64,000 bases of DNA from Sulfurovum sp. AR (GTDB taxonomy: Bacteria; Campylobacterota; Campylobacteria; Campylobacterales; Sulfurovaceae), in NCBI RefSeq assembly GCF_000296775.1, contig NZ_AJLE01000010.1:1-64000 (forward strand), written 5' to 3'. Positions 19,004 through 28,841 of this stretch are shown here, piece by piece (the stretch's first letter is position 1; the number at the start of each line of letters is the position of its first letter). Below the pieces are notes generated by a model. It was given only the letters and a program-made list of their open reading frames with translations, was not told the DNA's origin and did not search any database. The position numbers and the translations under genes were made by a program.

Positions 19004-19207
19004 TCATCCACCTTGTACGGGAGCCAAAATATCTATGGTATCTCCCTCTTTTATCATTGTTTCATCATATTTGGCAATGGGAACAAACGTCGTATTGACA
19101 GCGACAGCAAAACCTTTGACTTTATATTCAAGTGCTTCTATCATCTGACTTACATTTAAATTGTTTTCAAGCTCTTTTACTTCACCGTTCACTGATACTT
19201 TTATCAT
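19004..19207 (-). CDS. thiS: sulfur carrier protein ThiS
   Basis: This is a ubiquitin-like sulfur carrier of 67 residues ending in VQGG. The C-terminal Gly-Gly is adenylated and thiocarboxylated, then gives its sulfur to ThiG. The opening [12 protein letters not shown] is typical of the family. Its ATG overlaps the thiO stop by four bases, so translation is coupled. No thiF-type activating enzyme is in the window. Confidence 0.93.
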   Translation of the reverse strand: MIKVSVNGEVKELENNLNVSQMIEALEYKVKGFAVAVNTTFVPIAKYDETMIKEGDTIDILAPVQGG

Positions 19208-20232
19208 TGATATACCCCTCCATTTAATGCTTCTTCCACAACTGCAGGTGCCAATAGATAGCCATGTCTGTACAAACCGTTAATGCGTGTCATCTTTGAA
19301 GCATGCTCGATCTTTGGCAAATTATCTCTGAGTGCCGGACGACAATTTGTCAGCATATTGACGATACGTGCTTCCGCAAACCCTGAGTGCATACTGTAGA
19401 CTGCTGAGAGCAGTTCCAGACTTGAACGTACAGACATTGGGCTTTTATCTTCACTCTCTATCTCTGTTGCACCGATAACATACCTATGATTAGGTCGTGG
19501 AACGATATAGATCTTATAGCGTGGGTGTAACATACGTGTAGGTCTGCTTATATTTACCTCAGGTGCATCCAGCCAAAACACCTCTCCGCGTACACCACGT
19601 AGATCACTGATGTCATCCTGGGCACCCAGTCCTCGTGAATCAAATACCCAATCAAATGTTTTACTCTCATCCCCAACTGTAATCGTACCCTCTGAGATGT
19701 GAGTCACTTTCGTCTCTTGGTGCCATGTCACATCTGGGTGTGCAAGCAAATAATCACTTGATGCTTTCATAAAGCGCTGTGCATCCACCTGCCCTTCATG
19801 TGGTATAAAGAACGCTTTAGCATGTTGTTCCAGATCTGGTTCAAGCTGTGTCAATGCCTGTCTGTCCAGAAGCTTGATTTCCGATGCTTTCTCTACTTTT
19901 GACTTTAATGTATCGATAAAATGATCCAGCTCATTATAATCTTGAGGATGTGCAGTGATGATACTGCCTTCCCGCTGATACGCATCTGAAATACCGATCT
20001 GTTCCAACAGAGCAGGCCAAAGTGCAATAGAGCGATTTCCATGATCAAAAATCACAGACTCTGCACTCTCCAATTCTGCAAAGACAGCGAGCATACCCGC
20101 AGCAGTGATACCTGCTGCCTTATCGCCATAGGCTGTGTCTTCATCAAAAAGTGTTACTGTGTGGCCACGTTGTAGTAGGTTAAGTGCCAGCACTCTACCT
20201 ACTAAACCAGCACCTGCAATACCTATATTCAT
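19204..20232 (-). CDS. thiO: FAD-dependent glycine oxidase ThiO
   Basis: ThiO oxidises glycine to the imine used by ThiG. The 342-residue protein has an N-terminal FAD-binding Rossmann motif (GIAGAGLVGRVLA) followed by AGITAAGML near residue 41. A late segment with RPALRDNLP and the NGLYRHGYLLAP motif is typical of D-amino-acid-oxidase-like ThiO. It sits 4 bases after thiC and overlaps thiS. The use of ThiO rather than ThiH means dehydroglycine is made from glycine with oxygen, which fits a microaerobic organism. Confidence 0.9.
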   Translation of the reverse strand: MNIGIAGAGLVGRVLALNLLQRGHTVTLFDEDTAYGDKAAGITAAGMLAVFAELESAESVIFDHGNRSIALWPALLEQIGISDAYQREGSIITAHPQDYNELDHFIDTLKSKVEKASEIKLLDRQALTQLEPDLEQHAKAFFIPHEGQVDAQRFMKASSDYLLAHPDVTWHQETKVTHISEGTITVGDESKTFDWVFDSRGLGAQDDISDLRGVRGEVFWLDAPEVNISRPTRMLHPRYKIYIVPRPNHRYVIGATEIESEDKSPMSVRSSLELLSAVYSMHSGFAEARIVNMLTNCRPALRDNLPKIEHASKMTRINGLYRHGYLLAPAVVEEALNGGVYQ

Positions 20233-20236
20233 GTTT

Positions 20237-22135
<1,899 letters not shown>

Positions 22136-22234
22136 TTAAAATGTTATATTTAGGGAAGAGGTGTAGAAATTAATGAAGTTATAAATAAAAAAGCTCTTTA
22201 TGCATAATATTTATAGTTAATAATTAGATACAAG

Positions 22235-22343
22235 TCTCTTCCTTACGCTGGTATTGTCCAGTTCAAGTTCGACGGGTCAAGCAATTGCTATCTCAGCTAT
22301 GCATCAGATATGTTCCCATAAATGATCAAAGCTCCCCGAGAGG
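22235..22343 (-). ncRNA. TPP riboswitch (THI element) ahead of thiC
   Basis: The minus-strand RNA reads CCTCTCGGGGAGC, then GCTGAGATAGC, then TTGACCCGTCGAACTTGAAC, and ends with ACCAGCGTAAGGAAGAGA, the conserved blocks of the THI box. The P3 region is slightly longer than in the copy at 18 kb. It lies about 108 bases before the thiC ATG. No perfect terminator stem is visible in the gap, so a translational or Rho-linked mechanism is plausible. Confidence 0.94.
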
Positions 22344-22458
22344 TTGAAGCCGTACTATAGTGTAAAAATGATAAAAATAAGCTTAATTAAATAGGTAATA
22401 TAGTAAGAAGGAAAAGATATATAAAAGAATTAAAAATAGTTTTAGAATGTACCCTTTA

Positions 22459-22483
22459 GTGTGTCAGAAAAGATCTGACCCAC
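22459..22483 (-). terminator. hairpin after the outer-membrane protein gene
   Basis: GTCAGA (22463-22468) pairs with TCTGAC (22474-22479), extended by GTG/CAC beyond one mismatch. It lies about 20 bases past the stop codon at 22502. There is no strong T run after it, so it may be a weak or Rho-assisted terminator or an mRNA 3' end stabiliser. Confidence 0.4.
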
Positions 22484-22501
22484 CGACGGATATCTAGTTA
22501 C

Positions 22502-23059
22502 TTAGAAAGTATACGTTACACCTACGTTGATAGTATCAACAGTAACATCTTCTCTCACGGCAACATTATCAAATCCTGTATCATCATACAGGTTTGTATA
22601 GTCTGCAAAGACACCGATATTTTCAGTCACTGCATAGTTTGCACCTAGGCCCCATTGGAAACCACTTTCTGAAAATGAAGGACCCTTGTCAAATGTAGTT
22701 TCTCCGTATCCAAGTAATGCGTATACTTTAGCATCACCGATCGGGTACATTGGCTTCACATAGATCGCAGTATTTTCAAGACAGTCCGTTAAACCGGCAT
22801 ATCTAGCCTCTACACCGATATATGGGTTGAAGTTGTAACCTGCCAGTAAAAGTGTTGCATCACCGTCGTGCTCACCGAAGTTCCCTGAAGCATCTAAATT
22901 TATATATGTATACCCTGCACCTACATAAAAAGATCCCGTTGATTCATCAACTTCTGGTATAGTGACTTGCGGTTCTACCGGAGTAGTGAAATCCCCACCT
23001 GCAAATGCGAATGTATTCATTGCCAACAGGGCAACGATTGATAGTGAAACTTTTTTCAT
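22502..23059 (-). CDS. small outer-membrane beta-barrel protein
   Basis: This 185-residue protein has a clean signal peptide (MKKVSLSIVALLAMNTFAFA) and a Pro-rich linker. Alternating strands such as FYVGAGYTYINLDA follow, and the protein ends in VGVTYTF, the aromatic terminus needed for outer-membrane insertion. The pattern fits an eight-stranded OmpA-like or opacity-type barrel without a peptidoglycan-binding domain. The specific role is unknown. It has its own near-consensus promoter and a hairpin after it, so it is a single-gene unit. Two cysteines are not in a CxxC pattern. Confidence 0.8.
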   Translation of the reverse strand: MKKVSLSIVALLAMNTFAFAGGDFTTPVEPQVTIPEVDESTGSFYVGAGYTYINLDASGNFGEHDGDATLLLAGYNFNPYIGVEARYAGLTDCLENTAIYVKPMYPIGDAKVYALLGYGETTFDKGPSFSESGFQWGLGANYAVTENIGVFADYTNLYDDTGFDNVAVREDVTVDTINVGVTYTF

Positions 23060-23100
23060 TTTTTCTTCCTTATATTTTAAATTCTTAGAAAAGTGGTGAT

Positions 23101-23128
23101 ATTATATCAATTAATATTAAAATGTCAA
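23101..23128 (-). promoter_or_regulatory. near-consensus sigma-70 promoter of the outer-membrane protein gene
   Basis: On the minus strand TTGACA (23128-23123) and TATAAT (23106-23101) are both perfect matches, separated by 16 bases. They lie 41 bases upstream of the ATG at 23059. A full -35 box is uncommon in Campylobacterota, so this should be a strong constitutive promoter. Confidence 0.8.
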
Positions 23129-23201
23129 TAGAGAAATGCGATTTTTATCATTTTCTGGCTACAAGCCGATCTCCGTTCCTTTTGAAAAAGGTAATGACTG
23201 C

Positions 23202-23459
23202 CTATTCTTCCGTCTTCATATCGACCAGTTCAGCCAGGAGCTCTTCTATCTCTTCTTCTTCAAGTTCATTACGACCAAGCTCTTCTATGATAGCAAAACA
23301 TTCTGTTCGCATCTCTCTCATCTCTTCGAGATCTTCTTTTTGTTCCTTAGAAGCAGATTTTGCTTTGTCTATGGCTGCAAAAAGTTCGTCAATAGCGACT
23401 TCCAGATCCGGAATGATCTCAAGTTCTAATAGGTTTTTGAGTTTTTCTGCTGGTGTCAT
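23202..23459 (-). CDS. small acidic coiled-coil protein of unknown function
   Basis: I do not recognise this gene. From the ATG at 23459 (AGGGAA upstream) it encodes 85 residues, very rich in Glu, Lys and Leu, with almost continuous predicted helix and heptad-like spacing. One cysteine is present. It has no signal peptide. It lies 76 bases after znuB and is probably the last gene of the zinc operon. A role as a cytoplasmic partner or scaffold is possible, but nothing in the sequence shows it. Confidence 0.6.
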   Translation of the reverse strand: MTPAEKLKNLLELEIIPDLEVAIDELFAAIDKAKSASKEQKEDLEEMREMRTECFAIIEELGRNELEEEEIEELLAELVDMKTEE

Positions 23460-23535
23460 TGTCTGTTCCCTATGTTTATTTTTATGTATTGTAGCGAAAT
23501 AAATGTCTAATCGCTCAAAAAAATGATCAGATTGA

Positions 23536-24285
23536 TCATTTTTTCTTTTCACTCCTGGATGCCATCATGACGATGGCCACAGTAAGAAGCGCACCCATAA
23601 AAACAATGCTGTAACCTGTAGGTAAGTCATAGAAATAAGAGATAACAATGGCTCCGATACTAAAAAACCATCCAAAGAGGAAACTGACAAGCAATGGTCT
23701 TTTTGCATTGAGAGACATCGAAACAAAAGGTGGTGCGATCAAAAGTACAAAGACGACGAAAACACCTGCAAGTGAAACGGAAGAAGTAACCGTGATCGCA
23801 AGAAGCGAAAAGAAAAAGAGTTCTCTGAAAAAACCGTTTAATTTCGGATAGACAAAGTAAAGTGCCATGGCGATGAAAGCATAGATAATTGTACTTTGCA
23901 ACACATCATGAAGGGGCGTGAAAAGTATATCGCTTGCAAGAAGCGATTTGAAATGCTCCATACCTTCGGAGGAGTGTGAAAGCACCATCATGATCCCACT
24001 CGCACCCAAGATATAAAGGATCCCTATAAAGGCTTCCAGATGAAGTTTCCTCGTCGAAGCGAAAGCGATCAAAAAAGCACACAGCAATGCAAAGCTCAGG
24101 GTCAGAGGGTAAAAATACTCCTCATGAAAATACCCAAGGCTGATCGATGATCCTAGCGCTGCGAACTGAGCGATAGCAAGGTCAGTAAAGATGATCCCCC
24201 GTTTTAGGATCTCTATACCAAAGTAAGCGTGAAGCATCACAAGCACCACAACCAGAGCAATCGGAATAAGTAAAATATCTATCAT
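23536..24285 (-). CDS. znuB: zinc/manganese-type ABC transporter permease (ZnuB-like)
   Basis: This is an inner-membrane permease of the ABC-3 family for divalent metals. The 249-residue protein has about seven to eight membrane segments and the family segments RGIIFTDLAIAQFAALG and SLAGVFVVFVLLIAPP. It overlaps the upstream binding-protein gene by ATGA. Zinc is the likely substrate, given the Fur/Zur-like regulator and His-rich porin in the same block, but manganese or iron cannot be ruled out. No ATPase gene (znuC) is present in the cluster. Confidence 0.85.
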   Translation of the reverse strand: MIDILLIPIALVVVLVMLHAYFGIEILKRGIIFTDLAIAQFAALGSSISLGYFHEEYFYPLTLSFALLCAFLIAFASTRKLHLEAFIGILYILGASGIMMVLSHSSEGMEHFKSLLASDILFTPLHDVLQSTIIYAFIAMALYFVYPKLNGFFRELFFFSLLAITVTSSVSLAGVFVVFVLLIAPPFVSMSLNAKRPLLVSFLFGWFFSIGAIVISYFYDLPTGYSIVFMGALLTVAIVMMASRSEKKK

Positions 24286-25160
24286 TTGATCGCACTCGTA
24301 AGATAGTCAAAAAGGGCGCTCAAGTTATCAATATCTTCAAGTGCCTCTATATCATGCGGCATAAGTATGATCTTGATACCCGTTTTTTGGCTGATAAAAT
24401 CAGCGGTTTTTGTTGAGTGATAGACATCATGCAAAATACAGCACGGCTGCTCTTTTTTAATCAGTTCAATGATCTCGATCGTATGTTTTGAAGAGGGCGG
24501 TATCCCCGGAAGCGGTTCGATCGTTCCGATATTCACAAGACCGTACTCTTTATTAAAATACGCAAGGTTATCATGAAACTGAATGACCTTCAACCCTTTT
24601 TTATCTTTCATTTTCTTCTTCCAAACAGCCATTTTCTGCTGCCAAGATTTAGAAAATTCATAATAGTTTTTTTGATACGTATCTTTGTTTTCTGTATCTA
24701 TGCTACTAAGAAACTCCTCTATGACCTTTGCCAAGCTCAGGATATTTTTCGGACTGATATGAAAATGTGGATTCCCGTCAGGATGGATATCGCCATGTTT
24801 TCTGTCGACACTTTTTGGCTTGTTGATAAGCTTGATGTGGTGCGAAAGATTTAAAAATGTTTTCGTATTGGGCATGGTTTTTGGATTACCGGCACGATTG
24901 ATGATCGGCGGGAGCCAACCTATCTCAAGCTGTCCGCCATTCATGATCATCGCGTCTGCATTTCTCATTTTACTGATAAGCGAAGGACGGGGAATAATAA
25001 AGTGAGGGTCCCACTTTCCTTTTGCCAAAACCGTTACCTTGACATCGTCTCCACCGATCGTTTTGGTCAATGCACCAATAAAAGGATAACTCACCGCAAT
25101 ATTAAGCTGTGCTAGCAAAGTTAACGGTAAAAGTGTCAATAAAACAAATATCTTTTTCAT
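24282..25160 (-). CDS. znuA: metal-binding periplasmic protein (ZnuA-like)
   Basis: This is the solute-binding protein of a metal ABC importer. It has 292 residues with a signal peptide from the ATG at 25160 (MKKIFVLLTLLPLTLLA). The metal-ligand pattern of cluster A-I proteins is present: His53 in DPHF, a His-rich loop (KHGDIHPDGNPHFH, about 121-134), a His in QFHDN, and Asp in MPHDIEA near the end. The loop is short compared with many zinc-specific proteins but still supports zinc. The gene starts one base before the porin stop, so the two are translationally coupled. Confidence 0.86.
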   Translation of the reverse strand: MKKIFVLLTLLPLTLLAQLNIAVSYPFIGALTKTIGGDDVKVTVLAKGKWDPHFIIPRPSLISKMRNADAMIMNGGQLEIGWLPPIINRAGNPKTMPNTKTFLNLSHHIKLINKPKSVDRKHGDIHPDGNPHFHISPKNILSLAKVIEEFLSSIDTENKDTYQKNYYEFSKSWQQKMAVWKKKMKDKKGLKVIQFHDNLAYFNKEYGLVNIGTIEPLPGIPPSSKHTIEIIELIKKEQPCCILHDVYHSTKTADFISQKTGIKIILMPHDIEALEDIDNLSALFDYLTSAIK

Positions 25161-25161
25161 A

Positions 25162-26439
25162 TTAGAAAGCATGTGCCGCGTGCGCACCGATAGCAATATT
25201 TGCCTGTAACATGATCGTATCGAGGTTCTGTCTTAAACCAGCTTCGTCATACATGGCTTCATTACGGTTATACTGAAGTCTAAAACGTGCAAATTCACTC
25301 GTGTGGTATTCGACCATGGCTGAGTACTTGTTGAAATCATCAACTTCATTCATATCGACACCATCCTTTGTAATATCATTTTGATATATTGTATCATACC
25401 GCACACCCATTCTCCAATTTTTATCATGGGTATAGATGAGCTGAGAATAGAGACCGCTCTGTTCTTTATTGATATCTGCAGAGGCAGTTGGAGTATATTG
25501 TACCCCATCAAGCTCTCTGTTTAGCCACTCCGTTTGCCATTTAAAAGAGCGGTAAGAGTCAAACGCATGCAACACTACCAGATCAGCCCCGTAAAGCTTT
25601 CCATCACCTTTAAATACATGAGCTTCATCACCCTCATCCTCACTATGGTCTATGAGAGAATCACCCTGTGCATAAGAGAGTCCACCAAAGATCGTCGTAT
25701 CACCGATATCAAAAGAGGATTTCACGTAACCTACATAAAGAGATGGCGCATCCGTACCCTCAATGTGATCTTCTCCCACACTTGTCCATACATTTTCTAA
25801 TTCTACTGAACCATTGCCAAACATTTGTTCATTTTCACCTTGAAGTACTTCAAGTCCTGCCATAAGATAAAACGGCGTTGGGGCTGTCCATTGGACCTGA
25901 ACACCCAACTCATTGATACCGTGTGTTCCCAAAAATGATTCATAGACGAGTGGCATATCTCCAAAATCCCAATAGTGATGGTGTTGTGCATTGATATATC
26001 CGAAATTTGAGAGAAGTTTACCACCTCTTAATCTTAGTCCATTTCCCAGCGCAGTCGAGGTAAAATAAGCCTCTTCAACTTCTACACCTTCTTGACTGAA
26101 GTGAAATGTAGCATCCATACTGAAAAACGGATCCACACTGCTTGAAAGGATCAGCTCCGCATAGTTAAAATTAAATCCCTGGTTTGCATTATAGGTAGCC
26201 TCATTACTGCCACCGTGTGCATGTTCTGCGTAGAGACCATGTGCAATACCAGGAAGTCCAAGATGAGAGAGCTCATCGTCGTTTATACTACGATTTACAT
26301 AAGAGACGTCAGTAATGAGAGAGATATCCGGAATATATTTTGAACTGTCAAACGTTCTTTTTTCTTCATCTAAAAGTTGTGCTATATCACCGTAAGCCAA
26401 GCCGGCACAAAGCATACTTGTTAATACTATTTTTTTCAT
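25162..26439 (-). CDS. His-rich outer-membrane porin of the zinc cluster
   Basis: This 425-residue protein has a signal peptide (about 1-17) and a beta-barrel pattern ending in a phenylalanine. Early His-rich patches (HGLYAEHAHGG near 67-77 and QHHHYW near 153) would suit metal capture. I do not recognise a named family; it looks like the zinc-associated porins that travel with ZnuA and Zur in other proteobacteria. It is the gene directly upstream of the ZnuA-like protein and overlaps its start. A role in zinc passage through the outer membrane is inferred from context. Phosphate- or alginate-type porin folds are alternatives. Confidence 0.75.
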   Translation of the reverse strand: MKKIVLTSMLCAGLAYGDIAQLLDEEKRTFDSSKYIPDISLITDVSYVNRSINDDELSHLGLPGIAHGLYAEHAHGGSNEATYNANQGFNFNYAELILSSSVDPFFSMDATFHFSQEGVEVEEAYFTSTALGNGLRLRGGKLLSNFGYINAQHHHYWDFGDMPLVYESFLGTHGINELGVQVQWTAPTPFYLMAGLEVLQGENEQMFGNGSVELENVWTSVGEDHIEGTDAPSLYVGYVKSSFDIGDTTIFGGLSYAQGDSLIDHSEDEGDEAHVFKGDGKLYGADLVVLHAFDSYRSFKWQTEWLNRELDGVQYTPTASADINKEQSGLYSQLIYTHDKNWRMGVRYDTIYQNDITKDGVDMNEVDDFNKYSAMVEYHTSEFARFRLQYNRNEAMYDEAGLRQNLDTIMLQANIAIGAHAAHAF

Positions 26440-26503
26440 AGTGTATATCCTTAATTATTAATATTTTTGTTTTTTAAATGGTTTTGGTTGAATTATTTTT
26501 TGA

Positions 26504-26857
26504 TTATGCAAAATATATCGGAGGTGCAGTCGCATTAAACCCTAGTGCTAAAAATCTGTCGGTATATTGAGAATGTTTGACAATATCAATCTGCTTGAAT
26601 TGTGGTACCTCTGTATAGTCAAAGCTTGCATTAACAACAACCTTTTCCACTTCTCTTCTTATTGTTATTGAAGGATTCTCATTGATCACAACCACATCTT
26701 TAGTATGTTGATAAAGCTTGATCTTGTGAGATGTATCACAGACGTTACATTCTGAGATCTCATCCTGATCATAATGCTGAAAGTGAATGATTGTACTCTG
26801 GGATGTCCAAACAAAAAGAGCAATAAGTAGTAACTTCACAGAGTGTTGTAGTTTCAT
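26504..26857 (-). CDS. small exported Cys/His protein, unknown function
   Basis: This is a 117-residue protein with an N-terminal hydrophobic signal or anchor (about 7-22). HFQHYDQDE and a CNVC pair (about 38-41) follow, suggesting metal binding or a disulfide. The C-terminus NATAPPIYFA is unusual. It sits between the Fur-family gene and the porin, with AAGGGGG upstream of the ATG. It is likely part of the zinc regulon. It faintly resembles DUF2946-like proteins by size and layout, but I cannot confirm that. Confidence 0.65.
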   Translation of the reverse strand: MKLQHSVKLLLIALFVWTSQSTIIHFQHYDQDEISECNVCDTSHKIKLYQHTKDVVVINENPSITIRREVEKVVVNASFDYTEVPQFKQIDIVKHSQYTDRFLALGFNATAPPIYFA

Positions 26858-26913
26858 AAAAATTGCCCCCTTTTGTATGATTAAATTAAATAAATTGTTT
26901 CACTATTTATAGA

Positions 26914-27282
26914 TTACACTGACGCCAAACATGATGGACATGTACCATTGATAATCACATTATTAATTTCATAATTTGGCAATGTGATATCAATATTTTT
27001 AATACACTCTACACTATTGCACTTTACACAAACAAAATGTGCATGTGGATTTAGTCGGACCTCAAAATATCTTTTTTTATCATTGGATTCAAAGGCATTC
27101 AAGATACCCTCTTCCTCAAATTTAGAAATATTTCTATAAAAAGTCGCTTTATCCATAGAAATATCATTTTTGATCTCTTCATAACATAGAGGCCTGTCTG
27201 CTTCTTTTAATATCTCTAAAAGTTTTACTCTTGCAGTGGTAAGCTTGATATTTTTATCTTTGATCAGTTCTTCTATTTTCAT
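26914..27282 (-). CDS. Fur-family transcriptional regulator, probably Zur-like
   Basis: This is a DNA-binding metal sensor of 122 residues. The winged-helix half (1 to about 75) has the recognition-helix pattern DKATFYRNISKFEEEG. The dimer half carries HAHF and two CxxC pairs (Cys85/Cys88 and Cys115/Cys118), which form the structural zinc site of Fur and Zur proteins. The genes that follow encode metal import, so zinc sensing (Zur) is the best inference; Fur or PerR activity cannot be excluded. A TATAAT lies 6 bases before the ATG, so the transcript may be leaderless. Confidence 0.85.
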   Translation of the reverse strand: MKIEELIKDKNIKLTTARVKLLEILKEADRPLCYEEIKNDISMDKATFYRNISKFEEEGILNAFESNDKKRYFEVRLNPHAHFVCVKCNSVECIKNIDITLPNYEINNVIINGTCPSCLASV

Positions 27283-27288
27283 GGTGGA

Positions 27289-27323
27289 ATTATAACTGAA
27301 AACTTATTAAATGCGACTAAGTT
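27289..27323 (-). promoter_or_regulatory. promoter and candidate operator of the Fur-family gene
   Basis: On the minus strand TATAAT (27294-27289) ends 6 bases before the start codon. Just upstream, AACTTA (27301-27306) and TAAGTT (27318-27323) form an inverted repeat with an 11-base gap. The dyad would cover about -15 to -40, a good place for autorepression. It does not match the usual Zur or Fur consensus, so the assignment is tentative. Confidence 0.45.
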
Positions 27324-27405
27324 GCAAATGGGTTATATTAAATAGTGTTTATTATAGATTTAATTGAATTGTATGGATAATTGAGAGAGTATAATTGAAG
27401 ACATA

Positions 27406-27434
27406 TGACCGAATGCAACAAAGCGATTCGGTCA
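27406..27434 (-). terminator. terminator after mrp
   Basis: TGACCGAAT (27406-27414) and ATTCGGTCA (27426-27434) form a perfect 9-bp stem with an 11-base loop, 24 bases past the mrp stop codon. The T-rich tail on the minus strand is interrupted, so termination may be partial. Confidence 0.6.
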
Positions 27435-27457
27435 AAGATGTGATAATATGCAAGGAT

Positions 27458-28639
27458 TTAGTGGCAGCCGCAGCCTGTTCCGCAACTTTCACCTTCAGTT
27501 TTTGCAGGTGCCGAAGCTGCTCCTGCACCTGTACTACACGCACTTACACCTGGAGGTGTCGTTGGTTGTACAGCTGAGTTGTCTGCTCCACCCTCAGCAT
27601 TTACTTTATCGATAAATGCAAGAAGATTCGATGCAGCTTCCTGGTAACGCTTAGCCGTTTCAGAATCTGGCTTATGGTATGTTACCGGCATACCAGTATC
27701 TCCACCGACTCTGATCGCTGGTTCTATTGGGATACGAGCGATCACATTTGTATCGTACTCTTTAGCGACCGGTTCTGTTGTACCCATACCAAAGATATCA
27801 GACTCAGTATCACATGAAGGACAGATGAATCCACTCATATTCTCAATGATACCCGCAGTTGGGATATGGAGTTTTTGGAACATGTCTAATGAACGTCTAC
27901 TGTCATCAAGAGAAACCTCTTGTGGTGTCGTTACTGTGATACCCGCAGTGATAGGTACAGCTTGTGCAAGTGAAAGCTGTGCATCACCAGTTCCTGGAGG
28001 CATATCGATCACAAGTACATCCAGTTCAGACCAGAGAATATCTCTCAAGAATTGCTCGATCGCTTTCATGATCATAGAACCTCTCCAGATAAGAGACGTT
28101 CCTGGTTCCATTAATGAACCCATAGACATAATTTCAACACCATAGGCTTTTAATGGTACTGCTTTGTTCCCTTGGATCTCTGGTTTTTGATCTTCAACAC
28201 CCATCATACGAGGAATGTTCGGTCCATAAATATCTGCATCAAGAAGACCTACTTTTTTACCTTGCATTGCCATAGCAACTGCAATGTTTACAGAAGTGGT
28301 AGATTTACCAACACCACCTTTACCTGAACTTACCATTACAAAGTTCTTAATATGTGGTGCGATATTCTTACCGCTTACTGAGTTAGACATTTGTTTTGGT
28401 GCTTCCGGCGCAGTGATATTAATATTCACGTCTTTGAACCCAAGTTTATTGAGTTCATTGGTTGCTTCAAGTCTAAGTTGTGCTTTTACCTCATCAGCCG
28501 ATGAAGTAATATCTATTGTCAAACCTATAGTATCACCATTGATAACTATATCTTTGACAAAACCGAATGTGACGATATCTTTCGTAAAGCCCGGATATGT
28601 AACGTTCTTCAACGCTTCTAATACATTTTCTTGTGTCAT
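27458..28639 (-). CDS. mrp: Mrp/NBP35-family iron-sulfur carrier ATPase
   Basis: This is a P-loop ATPase that carries and delivers [4Fe-4S] clusters. The 393-residue protein has an N-terminal DUF59-like (MIP18) domain (1 to about 75), the deviant Walker A GKGGVGKST (106-114), DADIYGPNIPRM, and the cluster-binding CPSC (Cys273/Cys276). The last 15 residues are unusual, with a Cys- and Gly-rich tail ending SCGTGCGCH, after an Ala/Pro linker. The tail may bind a cluster or metal. The gene is divergent from ispDF, as in Campylobacter. Confidence 0.92.
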   Translation of the reverse strand: MTQENVLEALKNVTYPGFTKDIVTFGFVKDIVINGDTIGLTIDITSSADEVKAQLRLEATNELNKLGFKDVNINITAPEAPKQMSNSVSGKNIAPHIKNFVMVSSGKGGVGKSTTSVNIAVAMAMQGKKVGLLDADIYGPNIPRMMGVEDQKPEIQGNKAVPLKAYGVEIMSMGSLMEPGTSLIWRGSMIMKAIEQFLRDILWSELDVLVIDMPPGTGDAQLSLAQAVPITAGITVTTPQEVSLDDSRRSLDMFQKLHIPTAGIIENMSGFICPSCDTESDIFGMGTTEPVAKEYDTNVIARIPIEPAIRVGGDTGMPVTYHKPDSETAKRYQEAASNLLAFIDKVNAEGGADNSAVQPTTPPGVSACSTGAGAASAPAKTEGESCGTGCGCH

Positions 28640-28841
28640 GTTCTTTATTCCTAACTTAATTTTATTTCGTTAAATGATATACGAGTTATACCACTTGAAT
28701 CTTAAATTAGATTGAAAAAATAGACCAATATCGTAAATAAGAGTAAATTTGTCCGATAAAGTATGACTAAAGGGTTCTGTGAGTATAATTCGTTACAATT
28801 TGATACACACTATACTTGGTATAGATTTTTTAGGAATAAAC

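Noticed and set aside
22354-22370. Single TTTACA upstream of thiC
   Set aside because: Only one copy, wrong spacing to the -10, and thiC is explained by its TPP riboswitch; not counted as a sox-type operator.
23122-23502. 126-residue Ser-rich frame on the plus strand
   Set aside because: It mirrors the Glu-rich coiled-coil gene on the minus strand (Glu codons read backwards as Ser), so it is a shadow.
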